From: Ciceribacter sichuanensis
Lineage (GTDB): Bacteria > Pseudomonadota > Alphaproteobacteria > Rhizobiales > Rhizobiaceae
Length of the DNA stretch: 64,000 nt
Reading direction: 5' to 3'
Assembly (NCBI RefSeq): GCF_024055605.1
Contig: NZ_JAMXLX010000008.1
Location: forward strand, 69,501 to 133,500
Made by a program: the position numbers and the translations under genes. Within the stretch, counting starts at the first letter, position 1. The number at the start of each line of letters is the position of its first letter. The notes under the pieces were generated by a model. It worked only from the letters and a program-made list of their open reading frames with translations. It had not been told where the DNA came from and searched no databases. Below are positions 17,252 through 24,889 of this stretch, piece after piece.

Positions 17252-19150
17252 CTAACCCGCAAGGCTGCGATAGATCGCCGGCAGGGCTGCCGGCAATTTC
17301 GCGATATTGGAGACGATCGCATAACCGTGTTGGCCGAAGATCGCCGGCACATAGGATTTGGCATCGCGGTCGACCGTCACGCCGAACACCCGGATACCCT
17401 TGCGTCTGGCTTCCATCACCGCGCGGCGGCTGTCCTCCAGCGCAAAACGGCCCTCATAGTGATCGACGTCGTTCGGCTTTCCGTCCGTCAGTACCAATAG
17501 CAGCTGCCGCTGGTTCGGCTGCTTTGCGAGCCCCGCAGAGGCATGACGGATCGCCGCCCCGATCCGGGTATAGTAGCCGGGCTTCAGCGCGCCGATACGC
17601 CGTTCGATTGCCGGTCCCATCTTCTCGCCGAAGTCCTTCACGGTTTCGACGCGGACCCACGACCTGCGCCGGGAGGTGAACGTCAGGATCGAATGATTGT
17701 CGCCGCAGGCGGCAAGGCCATTGGCCAGCACGAGCAGAGCCTCCTTCTCCACATCGAGCACGCGACGGTCGTCGAACCATGCATCCGTCGAGAGAGAAAC
17801 GTCGACAAGCAGCGTCACGGCGAGATCATGGGCCTGCGGCCGGCTCATCAGATGGATGCGGTCGCTGCCCTCTCCGCCAGCGGCAAGATCACTGCGGCTG
17901 CGCACGACGGCATCGAGGTCGAGATCGACGCCATCGAGCTGGGCACGGAGCATTTCGTGCTTCGGGCGCAGCACTTCGAACTGCCGCCGCACCCGGCGCA
18001 TCAGGCCCTTCATCGCCGCATCCGTCGCCAGAGAAGCTCCCTCTTCCGGCGCGGGTGTTGCAAGCACCCGGCAATAATCCTTGAGATAGACGCCCTGCCT
18101 GTAGTCCCATTCCGGATAGGAAAGCTCGGCCGTCAATGGCGTGCGGTCCAGCGCTTCGGGCGGCAGATCGAGATCGAAACGGAAACGGGCGGATGGCCGG
18201 CCCTTCCGTTCGCCGAGCGTCATGTCGTCAAGCTCTTCCGCCGCCGCTGCATCGTGATCGTCGCTGTCGTCGCCGGGGCGGTCGACATTGACCATTTCCG
18301 CCATCGCCAGGATCTTTTCGAACCGGTTGAGGATGAACGGGCTGCGATCCTTGTCGCGACCATCGGTCTTCTCCCGTGTCGCGATGTGCCGACCCGCAGC
18401 CATGGCCTGCCTGTCGCCGCCCGCAGCCGGCCGATCCTCCACCTCGCGGAGGGCACTTTCTTCGCGCAGCAACGCATCCGGCCAGAGCGGCACCGGCAGC
18501 ATCGGCAGGTATCCGGGCGGCGCCTTCGCCGGCAGGATCACGGGCGGATGCAGCGAAGCGAGGCCCGCCCCCTTGCGCAGAAGATCGACGATGCGTTCCT
18601 CCACCATCTGCTCGATGCGCGGCAGCTTGCCCCGCCGGCGTTCGGCAAGGAGCGCTAGGCATAAACGGGCATACCGATCCGCCATGCCGGGAAAGGCTGC
18701 GATGACATCTTCCACCGTCACCCGCGCCTGCTCAAGCACAGAAAGATCCCGCCGCAGGGGATCGGCATCCGGCACCGGTTCCAGCGGCATCACCGCCATC
18801 ATCGCAGCCAGCCAGACATAAAGATCGCGGTTCAGATCGGCCTCCGGCATCAGATCGATCACCGGGGGAAGCATGAGCGTGGCGTGGTCGCGGCCGGGCT
18901 GCACCAGCTTTTCCTCTCCAAGACCCAGACGCTGGCGAAACTTCAGCCGATGACCGGAGGTTCGTCCGCGGGCCGGCGCCACCTGCACCGTGCGCTCGCC
19001 GCCGAACCCGCGAAAGCAGACGGCCAGCATCGGCTGGATCTCCTCCAGCGATATGGCAGCCTGCGGATAGCGCGGCCATGTCCGGGTATTACCGGCAATG
19101 TTATGCCAGGCACGCCCCACGGTTTCTTCAAGCTCGAGGAAGTCCAGCAT
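17252..19150 (-). CDS. norD: NorD, nitric oxide reductase activation protein (VWA domain)
   Basis: 632 residues. A long N-terminal helical region is followed by an acidic linker and a C-terminal von Willebrand A domain (about 440-632) whose MIDAS residues D450, S452 and S454 are intact. NorD works with the AAA+ ATPase NorQ to mature or activate the NorCB complex, probably by metal insertion. It is the last gene of norCBQD, ten bases after norQ, with AGGAG upstream of its ATG. Length and domain order agree with NorD rather than with CbbO-type paralogs. Confidence 0.95.
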   Translation of the reverse strand: MLDFLELEETVGRAWHNIAGNTRTWPRYPQAAISLEEIQPMLAVCFRGFGGERTVQVAPARGRTSGHRLKFRQRLGLGEEKLVQPGRDHATLMLPPVIDLMPEADLNRDLYVWLAAMMAVMPLEPVPDADPLRRDLSVLEQARVTVEDVIAAFPGMADRYARLCLALLAERRRGKLPRIEQMVEERIVDLLRKGAGLASLHPPVILPAKAPPGYLPMLPVPLWPDALLREESALREVEDRPAAGGDRQAMAAGRHIATREKTDGRDKDRSPFILNRFEKILAMAEMVNVDRPGDDSDDHDAAAAEELDDMTLGERKGRPSARFRFDLDLPPEALDRTPLTAELSYPEWDYRQGVYLKDYCRVLATPAPEEGASLATDAAMKGLMRRVRRQFEVLRPKHEMLRAQLDGVDLDLDAVVRSRSDLAAGGEGSDRIHLMSRPQAHDLAVTLLVDVSLSTDAWFDDRRVLDVEKEALLVLANGLAACGDNHSILTFTSRRRSWVRVETVKDFGEKMGPAIERRIGALKPGYYTRIGAAIRHASAGLAKQPNQRQLLLVLTDGKPNDVDHYEGRFALEDSRRAVMEARRKGIRVFGVTVDRDAKSYVPAIFGQHGYAIVSNIAKLPAALPAIYRSLAG

Positions 19151-19160
19151 CGCTCGTCTC

Positions 19161-19967
19161 CTAGCGGATAACCGCCTGCGATAGTTCGATCAGTGCAGCC
19201 CGCACATCCGGCTCGTCGGTCAAAGGCTCGATCATGGTCGAGCGGACGGCATCGCGCGGTGAAAGGCCGGCATCGATCAGGCTGGCGCAATAGACGAGGA
19301 GACGGGTCGATACGCCCTCTTCGATGTCGTGGCCCTTGAGCACCCTCAACCGCCGCGCCAGTTCGACCAGCGGGGCAACCTCTCCGGGGCCAAGTCCGCT
19401 CTCGGAGGATACGACCTCGATCTCGCGATCCTTCGGAAGGAAATCGAATTCGATGGCGACGAAGCGCTGGCGGGTGGAGGGCTTCAGCGTCTTCAGGAGG
19501 TTCTGGTAACCGGGATTGTAGGAAACGACGAGCATGAAGCCCGGCGGCGCTTCGAGCTGTTCGCCGGTGCGTTCGAGCGGCAGGATGCGCCGGTCGTCGG
19601 TGAGAGGATGGAGTACAACGGCCACGTCCTTGCGGGCTTCCACCACCTCGTCCAGATAGCAGATCCCGCCCTCGCGCACGGCGCGTGTCAGCGGCCCGTC
19701 CACCCACACCGTATCGCCGCCCTTGAGCAGGTAGCGGCCGGTCAGGTCGGCGGCGGCAAGGTCGTCATGGCAGGAAACCGTCGAAAGCGGCAGGCCGAGT
19801 CGGGCCGCCATGTGGCTGACGAAACGGGTCTTGCCGCATCCGGTCGGCCCCTTGAGCAGCAGCGGCAGCTGGCGCGTCCAGGCGGTCTCGAAAAGCGCGC
19901 ATTCGTTGCCCGCCGGAGAATAGGCCGGGATGTCGGGCGAAGGCGGATTGGTGAGCATCAGGTTCAT
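19161..19967 (-). CDS. norQ: NorQ, MoxR-type AAA+ ATPase
   Basis: 268 residues. Walker A GPTGCGKT at 40-47, Walker B ICYLDE at 102-107, and a C-terminal NorQ/GvpN-like lid domain after about 190. NorQ partners NorD in activating nitric oxide reductase, likely loading the non-haem iron of NorB. It lies between norB (72 bases away) and norD (10 bases away) on the same strand; AGGAAA precedes the ATG. Confidence 0.96.
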   Translation of the reverse strand: MNLMLTNPPSPDIPAYSPAGNECALFETAWTRQLPLLLKGPTGCGKTRFVSHMAARLGLPLSTVSCHDDLAAADLTGRYLLKGGDTVWVDGPLTRAVREGGICYLDEVVEARKDVAVVLHPLTDDRRILPLERTGEQLEAPPGFMLVVSYNPGYQNLLKTLKPSTRQRFVAIEFDFLPKDREIEVVSSESGLGPGEVAPLVELARRLRVLKGHDIEEGVSTRLLVYCASLIDAGLSPRDAVRSTMIEPLTDEPDVRAALIELSQAVIR

Positions 19968-20039
19968 GGGGTGTTTTCCTTTCGGGCAAGGACGTTTGAT
20001 GCGGCCGCCGCCCCCGAAAGGAGAAGACGGCCGTTTTCG

Positions 20040-21386
20040 TTACTCAGCCGGTTCCACGATGCCGCCGAAGGCGGGCTCGCGCTCCTTGCCGGGCACCAGG
20101 ATCGACCAGATAAACATCAGTGCAGAGACAAGCACGACGACGCCAGAGCCGAGGCGGATCCAGTAGAACAAGGCGAGCTGGTCCTGCACGGCCATGTAGC
20201 TTTCGCCGAGAACCCGCTGCAGATGCACCTGCAGCACGCCCGCGAAGGTGAGCGCGAAGGTCATGACCGACATTGCCGTGCACATGGCCCAGAAGCTTGC
20301 GATGGAAAGCCACTGGTTATAGGGCTGGCGTCCGCGGATCTCGGGAACCGCATAGGCCATGACGGCAAGGTTCAGCATCACATAGGCGCCGAAGAAGGCG
20401 AGGTGGCCATGGGCCGCGGTGACCTGCGTGCCGTGGGTATAATAGTTGACCGACGACAGCGTGTGCAGGAAGCCCCAGACGCCCGCGCCGAAGAAAGCCA
20501 TGACCGAGCAGCCGATAGACCAGAGCAGCGCCGCCCGGTTCGGATGCTTGCGGCCGGCCTTCCAGGTCATGACGAAGGTGAAGATGACCATGGTGAAGAA
20601 CGGAGCGACTTCAAGCGTGGAGAACAGCGAGCCGATCCACTGCCAGTAGCCCGGAGCGCCGATCCAGTAGTAATGGTGGCCCGTTCCGAGAATGCCGGAG
20701 AACAGCGCCAGACCGACGATGACATAGAGCCACTTCTCGACCACTTCACGGTCGATGCCGTTGAGCTTGATCATCAGGAAGGCGAGCACGGAGGCCATAA
20801 TCAGTTCCCAAACGCCCTCGACCCACAGATGGACGACGTACCACCAGTACATCTTGTCGAGCGCGAGGTTCGCCGGATTGTAGAAGGCGAAAAGGAAGAA
20901 GATCGCCACACCCCAGAGACCGAAGATCAGGATGTTGGTGACGACCGTCTTGCGGCCCTTCAGCACCGTCAGCGTGATATTGAACAGGAACATCAGGCAG
21001 ACGATCACGATGCCGACCTTGATGGCGAAGGGCTGTTCGAGGAACTCGCGCCCCTCATGGATATGGAAGAGATAGCCGACCACGGCGATTGCCGCCGCCA
21101 CGAGAAAGAGCCAGAACTGCGCGATGGCGATTTTCGGACTGTAGAGTTCCGTCTCCGCCTCTTCCGGCAGGAGATAATAGGTGGCGCCCATGAAGCCCAT
21201 CAGCAGCCAGACGATCAGTGCGTTGGTATGGATCATCCGGACGATGTTGAAGGGCAGCAGCTCGGAAAGCGTATTGGGAAGGACATAGATCGTGCCGGCG
21301 AGCACGCCGAACAGGACCTGAGCGAGAAACAGGCCGAGCGCGCCGTAGAAATACAGCATCGCGACCTTCTGTGTCTGGTACTTCAT
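20040..21386 (-). CDS. norB: Nitric oxide reductase, catalytic subunit NorB
   Basis: Cytoplasmic-membrane enzyme that reduces two NO to N2O using electrons from NorC. 448 residues with twelve helices. Haem and non-haem iron ligands can be placed by comparison with cNOR: H53 and H328 (low-spin haem b), H326 (haem b3), H186, H237 and H238 (FeB); the glutamates E190 and E194 in HLWVEGVWE are the conserved FeB/proton-transfer pair. No quinol-oxidase N-terminal extension is present, so it is a cNOR that needs NorC. The ATG at 21386 has AAGGAG nine bases upstream; the longer open frame overlaps norC. Second gene of norCBQD. Confidence 0.98.
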   Translation of the reverse strand: MKYQTQKVAMLYFYGALGLFLAQVLFGVLAGTIYVLPNTLSELLPFNIVRMIHTNALIVWLLMGFMGATYYLLPEEAETELYSPKIAIAQFWLFLVAAAIAVVGYLFHIHEGREFLEQPFAIKVGIVIVCLMFLFNITLTVLKGRKTVVTNILIFGLWGVAIFFLFAFYNPANLALDKMYWWYVVHLWVEGVWELIMASVLAFLMIKLNGIDREVVEKWLYVIVGLALFSGILGTGHHYYWIGAPGYWQWIGSLFSTLEVAPFFTMVIFTFVMTWKAGRKHPNRAALLWSIGCSVMAFFGAGVWGFLHTLSSVNYYTHGTQVTAAHGHLAFFGAYVMLNLAVMAYAVPEIRGRQPYNQWLSIASFWAMCTAMSVMTFALTFAGVLQVHLQRVLGESYMAVQDQLALFYWIRLGSGVVVLVSALMFIWSILVPGKEREPAFGGIVEPAE

Positions 21387-21414
21387 GAGTAGGTTCTCCT
21401 TGGATCGACGTTGC

Positions 21415-21867
21415 TCAGCCGGCGTCATTCGGCGGCCAGTTCTGCGTCTTGATCCGGCTCGTCCATTCGAGGAAATCGGAAAGATCATTGAGTTCCTGTT
21501 CCGTCAGGTTGAACTGCGGCATCTGCCGCCGTCCCTCGATGCCGGAGGGTTGGGCCGCCATCCATGATTTCAGCGTCTCGCGCGCACCTTCGGGATCGGT
21601 GTCACCACCCCAGCGCTTCCAGACATTGCCGAGTTCCGGCGCGAAATAGGCGCCCTCACCCAGCAGGGTGTGACAATTGATGCAGGAGTTCTTCTCCCAG
21701 ACATGCTTGCCCCGGGCGACGCTGTCGGTCAGCGTCGTCTCGTCCGTGGACGTGGTACGCATGTAGTAATGACTGTGGGCTGTAAGCCCAACGAAGATCG
21801 TGAAGAAGAAGATGGACCCGCCGTAAAAGACATTGCGGGCCCCTGTCTTGGTCAGGCGCTCTGCCAT
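21415..21867 (-). CDS. norC: Nitric oxide reductase, cytochrome c subunit NorC
   Basis: 150 residues: a single uncleaved membrane anchor (about 13-32) and a periplasmic c-type cytochrome with haem site C62-I-N-C65-H66 and probable axial Met M116 in RRQMPQF. It accepts electrons from pseudoazurin or cytochrome c and passes them to NorB, whose gene starts 28 bases downstream. A palindromic box at 21998-22013 lies 131 bases upstream of its start, between norF and norC, so norCBQD has its own promoter. Confidence 0.97.
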   Translation of the reverse strand: MAERLTKTGARNVFYGGSIFFFTIFVGLTAHSHYYMRTTSTDETTLTDSVARGKHVWEKNSCINCHTLLGEGAYFAPELGNVWKRWGGDTDPEGARETLKSWMAAQPSGIEGRRQMPQFNLTEQELNDLSDFLEWTSRIKTQNWPPNDAG

Positions 21868-21997
21868 CCCCTGGTCCTTTCTTTCGCCCGCGGTCAGTAC
21901 CCGCCGGCCTGTTGAAATCCCCGCCCGCAGCCCGCGCGATGATCAGGACGCGCAGGCTGCGGGACGCTCCCTTTCTAGCGGCAGGGAGAAAGCCTTC

Positions 21998-22013
21998 TTT
22001 GCGCTTCTGCAAA
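21998..22013 (-). promoter_or_regulatory. NnrR/FNR-type box upstream of norC
   Basis: Perfect palindrome TTTGC-N6-GCAAA containing TTG-N8-CAA. Activation from -41.5 would start transcription near 21964, a leader of about 97 bases. Confidence 0.75.
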
Positions 22014-22029
22014 CAAGCGAACGATCCGC

Positions 22030-22311
22030 TCAGGCGACGACGAACAAGGCGAACGCAGCCGACCGCGCGAACGCCGCGAGGAGGAAAAGCACCGGCCATG
22101 AAAGGAGCGCCAGACGCATGCCGCGCCCCTGGGAGCGGAGCCCCATGAAATCCAGAATAACGAGACGCGTCTTCGCCACGGCGATCAGCAGGACCGCCGC
22201 GATTGGCACCAGAAGACCCCCGCTGAGCGCCGCGAGCGCAGCCCCGCCGGAAGAGAACACCATCAGCGTCGCGAAGTTGCCGAACAATTTCCCCCAGGAA
22301 GCGTCGGTCAT
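22030..22311 (-). CDS. norF: NorF, small membrane protein of the nor cluster
   Basis: 93 residues, three hydrophobic helices, with the AKTRLVILDFMGLRS stretch seen in the prokaryotic cytochrome oxidase subunit IV family to which NorF belongs. NorF and NorE are accessory to nitric oxide reductase and lower NO build-up in Paracoccus; their mechanism is not known. The gene follows norE after four bases. The assignment rests on size, topology and position; such short hydrophobic proteins diverge quickly. Confidence 0.82.
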   Translation of the reverse strand: MTDASWGKLFGNFATLMVFSSGGAALAALSGGLLVPIAAVLLIAVAKTRLVILDFMGLRSQGRGMRLALLSWPVLFLLAAFARSAAFALFVVA

Positions 22312-22315
22312 CGCA

Positions 22316-22882
22316 TCATGCCAGATAGAGAATGGGAAACATGACGATCCAGACGAGATCGATCACATGCCAGAGCGTGGTGATCAGCAACACGTTCTGC
22401 CGTGCCGGCCGCCACGCGACAATGAGGAGGATGACCGAGCCGAAGACGACGTGCAGCAGATGGAAGCCCGTGATGAGGAAGTAGATCTCGAAGAAGCCGC
22501 TCAGCGCCTGTTCCCCCGCATGCCCGATCTCGCCGGCATATTCGGCAAGCTTGATCGCCATGAAGGCAAAGCCGAGAGCCGCGGCAAAACACAGTGAGCG
22601 ACGGACCTCCATGATGGATGCAGCCCTACGGGCGGCGAGCGCCGCCTGCCATCCGCTGGAGAGCAAAATGACCGTATTGAACGCCGCGAGCCCCGGATTG
22701 AGATAGTGCCGCGCTACTGCGAAACGCTCCGGTTCCAGTACAGACATTACAAGGAACCCGGCAAGCAGGATGCCGAAGGCGACGAGTTCGCTCCATACGA
22801 GTATCCAGAGGAGAAGCGTATCGCCCTCCTCTTCGGCGACACTCGTGACGGACTGGTTCGGTGATCTGGCGCTTGCGTTCAT
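22316..22882 (-). CDS. norE: NorE, cytochrome c oxidase subunit III-like protein
   Basis: 188 residues with five hydrophobic helices of the COX3 superfamily; the family motifs LITGFHLLHVVFG and LWHVIDLVWI are clear. NorE is accessory to nitric oxide reductase and not part of the purified NorCB core. The ATG at 22882 has no Shine-Dalgarno-like sequence; a palindromic box centred at 22923.5 is exactly 41.5 bases upstream, which would make the message leaderless. It heads norE-norF and is divergent from the small-membrane-protein/hemerythrin/nnrU operon. Confidence 0.92.
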   Translation of the reverse strand: MNASARSPNQSVTSVAEEEGDTLLLWILVWSELVAFGILLAGFLVMSVLEPERFAVARHYLNPGLAAFNTVILLSSGWQAALAARRAASIMEVRRSLCFAAALGFAFMAIKLAEYAGEIGHAGEQALSGFFEIYFLITGFHLLHVVFGSVILLIVAWRPARQNVLLITTLWHVIDLVWIVMFPILYLA

Positions 22883-22914
22883 GGCGCTTTTCTAGCCGCC
22901 ACCATCGCCGGCCT

Positions 22915-22932
22915 CTTTGAGCAAACACAAAG
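22915..22932. promoter_or_regulatory. NnrR/FNR-type box shared by norE and the hemerythrin-nnrU operon
   Basis: Palindrome CTTTG-N8-CAAAG containing TTG-N8-CAA. It is the only such site in the 100-base divergent gap. Rightward, -41.5 gives a start near 22965 and an 18-base leader with AAGGAG; leftward it falls on the first base of the norE start codon. Confidence 0.72.
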
Positions 22933-22982
22933 AAGCGCGCAGTTGGCGGGCATAGTCTGCAGCATCGAAGGAGATTCTGCTT

Positions 22983-23138
22983 ATGACAGACGCACAGATC
23001 GGACTTGCCGTGGTGACACCCGTTATCGTCGGCTTCGCCGTCACCCTGCACAGGATGGGTGTGCTTCAGCGCGGCGGTACCATCTCGGCGGTGCTCGCCT
23101 CCGTCGCCATCGCGGCCATCCTGTTCGTCGGACAATGA
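22983..23138 (+). CDS. Small two-helix membrane protein (51 residues) of the nor region
   Basis: ATG at 22983 with AAGGAG nine bases upstream; TGA at 23136-23138. The product (begins MTDAQIGLAVV, ends ILFVGQ) has two hydrophobic stretches, about residues 5-22 and 33-50, joined by a basic loop (HRMGVLQRGG), so it should be a hairpin in the membrane. The gene is first in an operon with a hemerythrin-like gene (10 bases downstream) and nnrU, and sits under a TTG-N8-CAA box. I do not recognise a named family. Codon use and the ribosome site support a real gene. Confidence 0.72.
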   Translation: MTDAQIGLAVVTPVIVGFAVTLHRMGVLQRGGTISAVLASVAIAAILFVGQ

Positions 23139-23148
23139 GGAGGCGGAG

Positions 23149-23622
23149 ATGACGTCCCGATCACCACTCAATGCACAGGATCTTGCCGCCCTCGGCAGGA
23201 ACCACGATGCTTTGCTTACCCTTTGTCTCAAGCTCGAAGAGATTGCGGACTCGCTGCCTTTCGACATCAACGAGGACCTTTGCCGCGAGGTGGCGCAGTC
23301 GGCCACGCCGCTGCTCCGGCAGACGCAGCAACTGGAAGAACGGGTTCTTTTCCCCGATTTCGACCGAAGCGCCGGGTCGTGTTTCGCCGCGATGATGATC
23401 GAGCGACTGAAGGGCGAGCACCGCTGCGACGGGCTTGCGGCCGAAGAGATTTCCCTGACGCTGAAAGCGATGATCGAAGGTCGTTGCCGCCTGTCTTTCG
23501 ACACGGTAGGCTACATGCTTCGCGGCTTCTTCGAGTGCATCCGCCGGCACGTCGCTGCCGAGAAGCTGATGATCGAGGCATTGTGCGTCGCCGAGGCGGA
23601 GGGGCGGGAGATCCTGATGTGA
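23149..23622 (+). CDS. Hemerythrin-like (HHE) domain protein
   Basis: 157 residues forming a four-helix bundle with candidate di-iron ligands: H19 (GRNHDAL), E60-E61 (LEERVLF), H83 (KGEHRC) and H127 with E131 (RRHVAAEK). Such proteins bind oxygen or NO or repair iron centres; which applies here is not known. It is shorter than RIC/YtfE and lacks that protein's N-terminal cysteine domain. GAGGAGGCGGAG precedes the ATG. It lies between the small membrane protein and nnrU, overlapping the latter by four bases, so it is translationally coupled in an anaerobically or NO-induced operon. Confidence 0.85.
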   Translation: MTSRSPLNAQDLAALGRNHDALLTLCLKLEEIADSLPFDINEDLCREVAQSATPLLRQTQQLEERVLFPDFDRSAGSCFAAMMIERLKGEHRCDGLAAEEISLTLKAMIEGRCRLSFDTVGYMLRGFFECIRRHVAAEKLMIEALCVAEAEGREILM

Positions 23623-24302
23623 GCCAGCTTCTTATGGCGCTTGTCGCCTTTCTGGCATTGCACTCGATCCCGGCACTGCCACCGGTCCGCGCCGGTGCAA
23701 TCGCTCTGCTTGGACGCAGGACCTACCTCAGCCTTTACTCTCTGGTTTCGGTTATCGTGCTCGCCTGGCTTTTCCATGCCGCACTGAACACCGATTATAT
23801 CGAACTCTGGGCACCGGCCGGCTGGCAGGCGATCGTGACGCTTGTGCTTGCCCCGCTCGGCCTCATTCTGGTGACCGCCGGCTTGCTCTCGACCAATCCA
23901 TTCTCGATCAGCTTTCGCCATGGCGAAGAGCCCGGCGCAATCGTCGAGATCACGCGCCATCCGGTGCAATGGGGCTTCACGCTCTGGTCGCTCGGCCACC
24001 TCGTGGTCAACGGCGACCTCCGCTCGCTCGTACTGTTCGGCGGCCTCGGCCTGTTCTCCGTGGGCGGACTTTTCATTCTCGACCGGCGCGCCCGCCGGCG
24101 GATCGGCTCCGGCTGGCCGGCACTTGCCGCCCGTTACCCGATGACGCCCCTTGCCGGCCTGTTCAAGGGCAAGGCCCGTCTTCGCATCGATGCGCCGCTT
24201 GCCCTGTCTCTGGCGATCACGGCCGCCATCACAATCTGGCTGCTGATGGGCGGTCACGCCGCGCTTTTCGGCGCAGACCCGATAACGGCGCTTTCGTATT
24301 AA
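23619..24302 (+). CDS. nnrU: NnrU family membrane protein
   Basis: 227 residues, about six helices; the motif ITRHPVQWGFTLWSLGHLVVNGD is the family signature (shown partly), with two histidines that bind haem in the related zeta-carotene isomerase Z-ISO. nnrU is repeatedly found near nnrR and nor/nir genes, and mutants in Rhodobacter are defective in NO metabolism; the reaction is unknown. The GTG start at 23619 overlaps the hemerythrin stop codon (GTGA). Its last four bases overlap the end of ubiX on the other strand. Confidence 0.93.
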   Translation: MSQLLMALVAFLALHSIPALPPVRAGAIALLGRRTYLSLYSLVSVIVLAWLFHAALNTDYIELWAPAGWQAIVTLVLAPLGLILVTAGLLSTNPFSISFRHGEEPGAIVEITRHPVQWGFTLWSLGHLVVNGDLRSLVLFGGLGLFSVGGLFILDRRARRRIGSGWPALAARYPMTPLAGLFKGKARLRIDAPLALSLAITAAITIWLLMGGHAALFGADPITALSY

Positions 24303-24889
24303 CTGCCCTGCTCTCCCCGCCATTCGACGGCGAGCGGCTCTTCCGTCAGCTTGAGAAGATCGATGGCGCGCGCGGCGATGTGGTCGACGATATCGTCCAG
24401 CGTCTGCGGCCGGCGATAGAAGGCCGGCACCGGCGGCATCACGATGGCCCCCGTTTCCGTCACGGCGGTCATGTTGCGCAGATGGCCGAGATGCAGCGGC
24501 GTTTCCCTTGCTAGAAGGACAAGCGGACGCCGTTCCTTCAAATGCACATCGGCTGCCCGGACCAGCAGATTGTCGGAAAGCCCCGTCGCGATCCCGGCAA
24601 GGCTCTTCATCGAGCAGGGCGCAACGATCATGCCCGCGGTGCGGAATGATCCGCTGGCGATGGCGGCACCGATGTCATCGATTTTGTAATAGCGGTCCGC
24701 GAGCCCGACCAGCCGGCCGATGGCATCCGCGCCGAGTTCCTGGGTAAAGGTCCTGAGCGCCGAACGCGTCACGACGAGATGCAGCTCGACACCGGCAAGC
24801 GCGGCAATCCGCTCGCCGATCCTCAGCGCAATCGCCGCCCCCGAAGCGCCGGACACTCCAAGCACCACCCGTTTGCTGGTGCCCGTCAT
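24299..24889 (-). CDS. ubiX: UbiX flavin prenyltransferase
   Basis: 196 residues. It makes prenylated FMN, the cofactor of UbiD decarboxylases, from FMN and dimethylallyl phosphate. The N-terminal GVSGASGAAIALR nucleotide-binding loop, the APCSMKSLAGIATG motif and the C-terminal RETPLHLGHLRNM motif are all present. Its ATG overlaps the stop codon of ubiD (ATGA), so the two are translationally coupled. Confidence 0.95.
   Translation of the reverse strand: MTGTSKRVVLGVSGASGAAIALRIGERIAALAGVELHLVVTRSALRTFTQELGADAIGRLVGLADRYYKIDDIGAAIASGSFRTAGMIVAPCSMKSLAGIATGLSDNLLVRAADVHLKERRPLVLLARETPLHLGHLRNMTAVTETGAIVMPPVPAFYRRPQTLDDIVDHIAARAIDLLKLTEEPLAVEWRGEQGS

Noticed and set aside
17543..18658. 371-codon open frame on the + strand opposite norD
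   Set aside because: Antisense shadow; norD has an intact VWA domain and correct operon position.
19329..21392. Very long open frame on the + strand opposite norQ, norB and norC
   Set aside because: It is the antisense shadow of strongly conserved nor genes; composition is His/Glu/Arg-rich and low in hydrophobics, as usual for GC-rich antisense frames.
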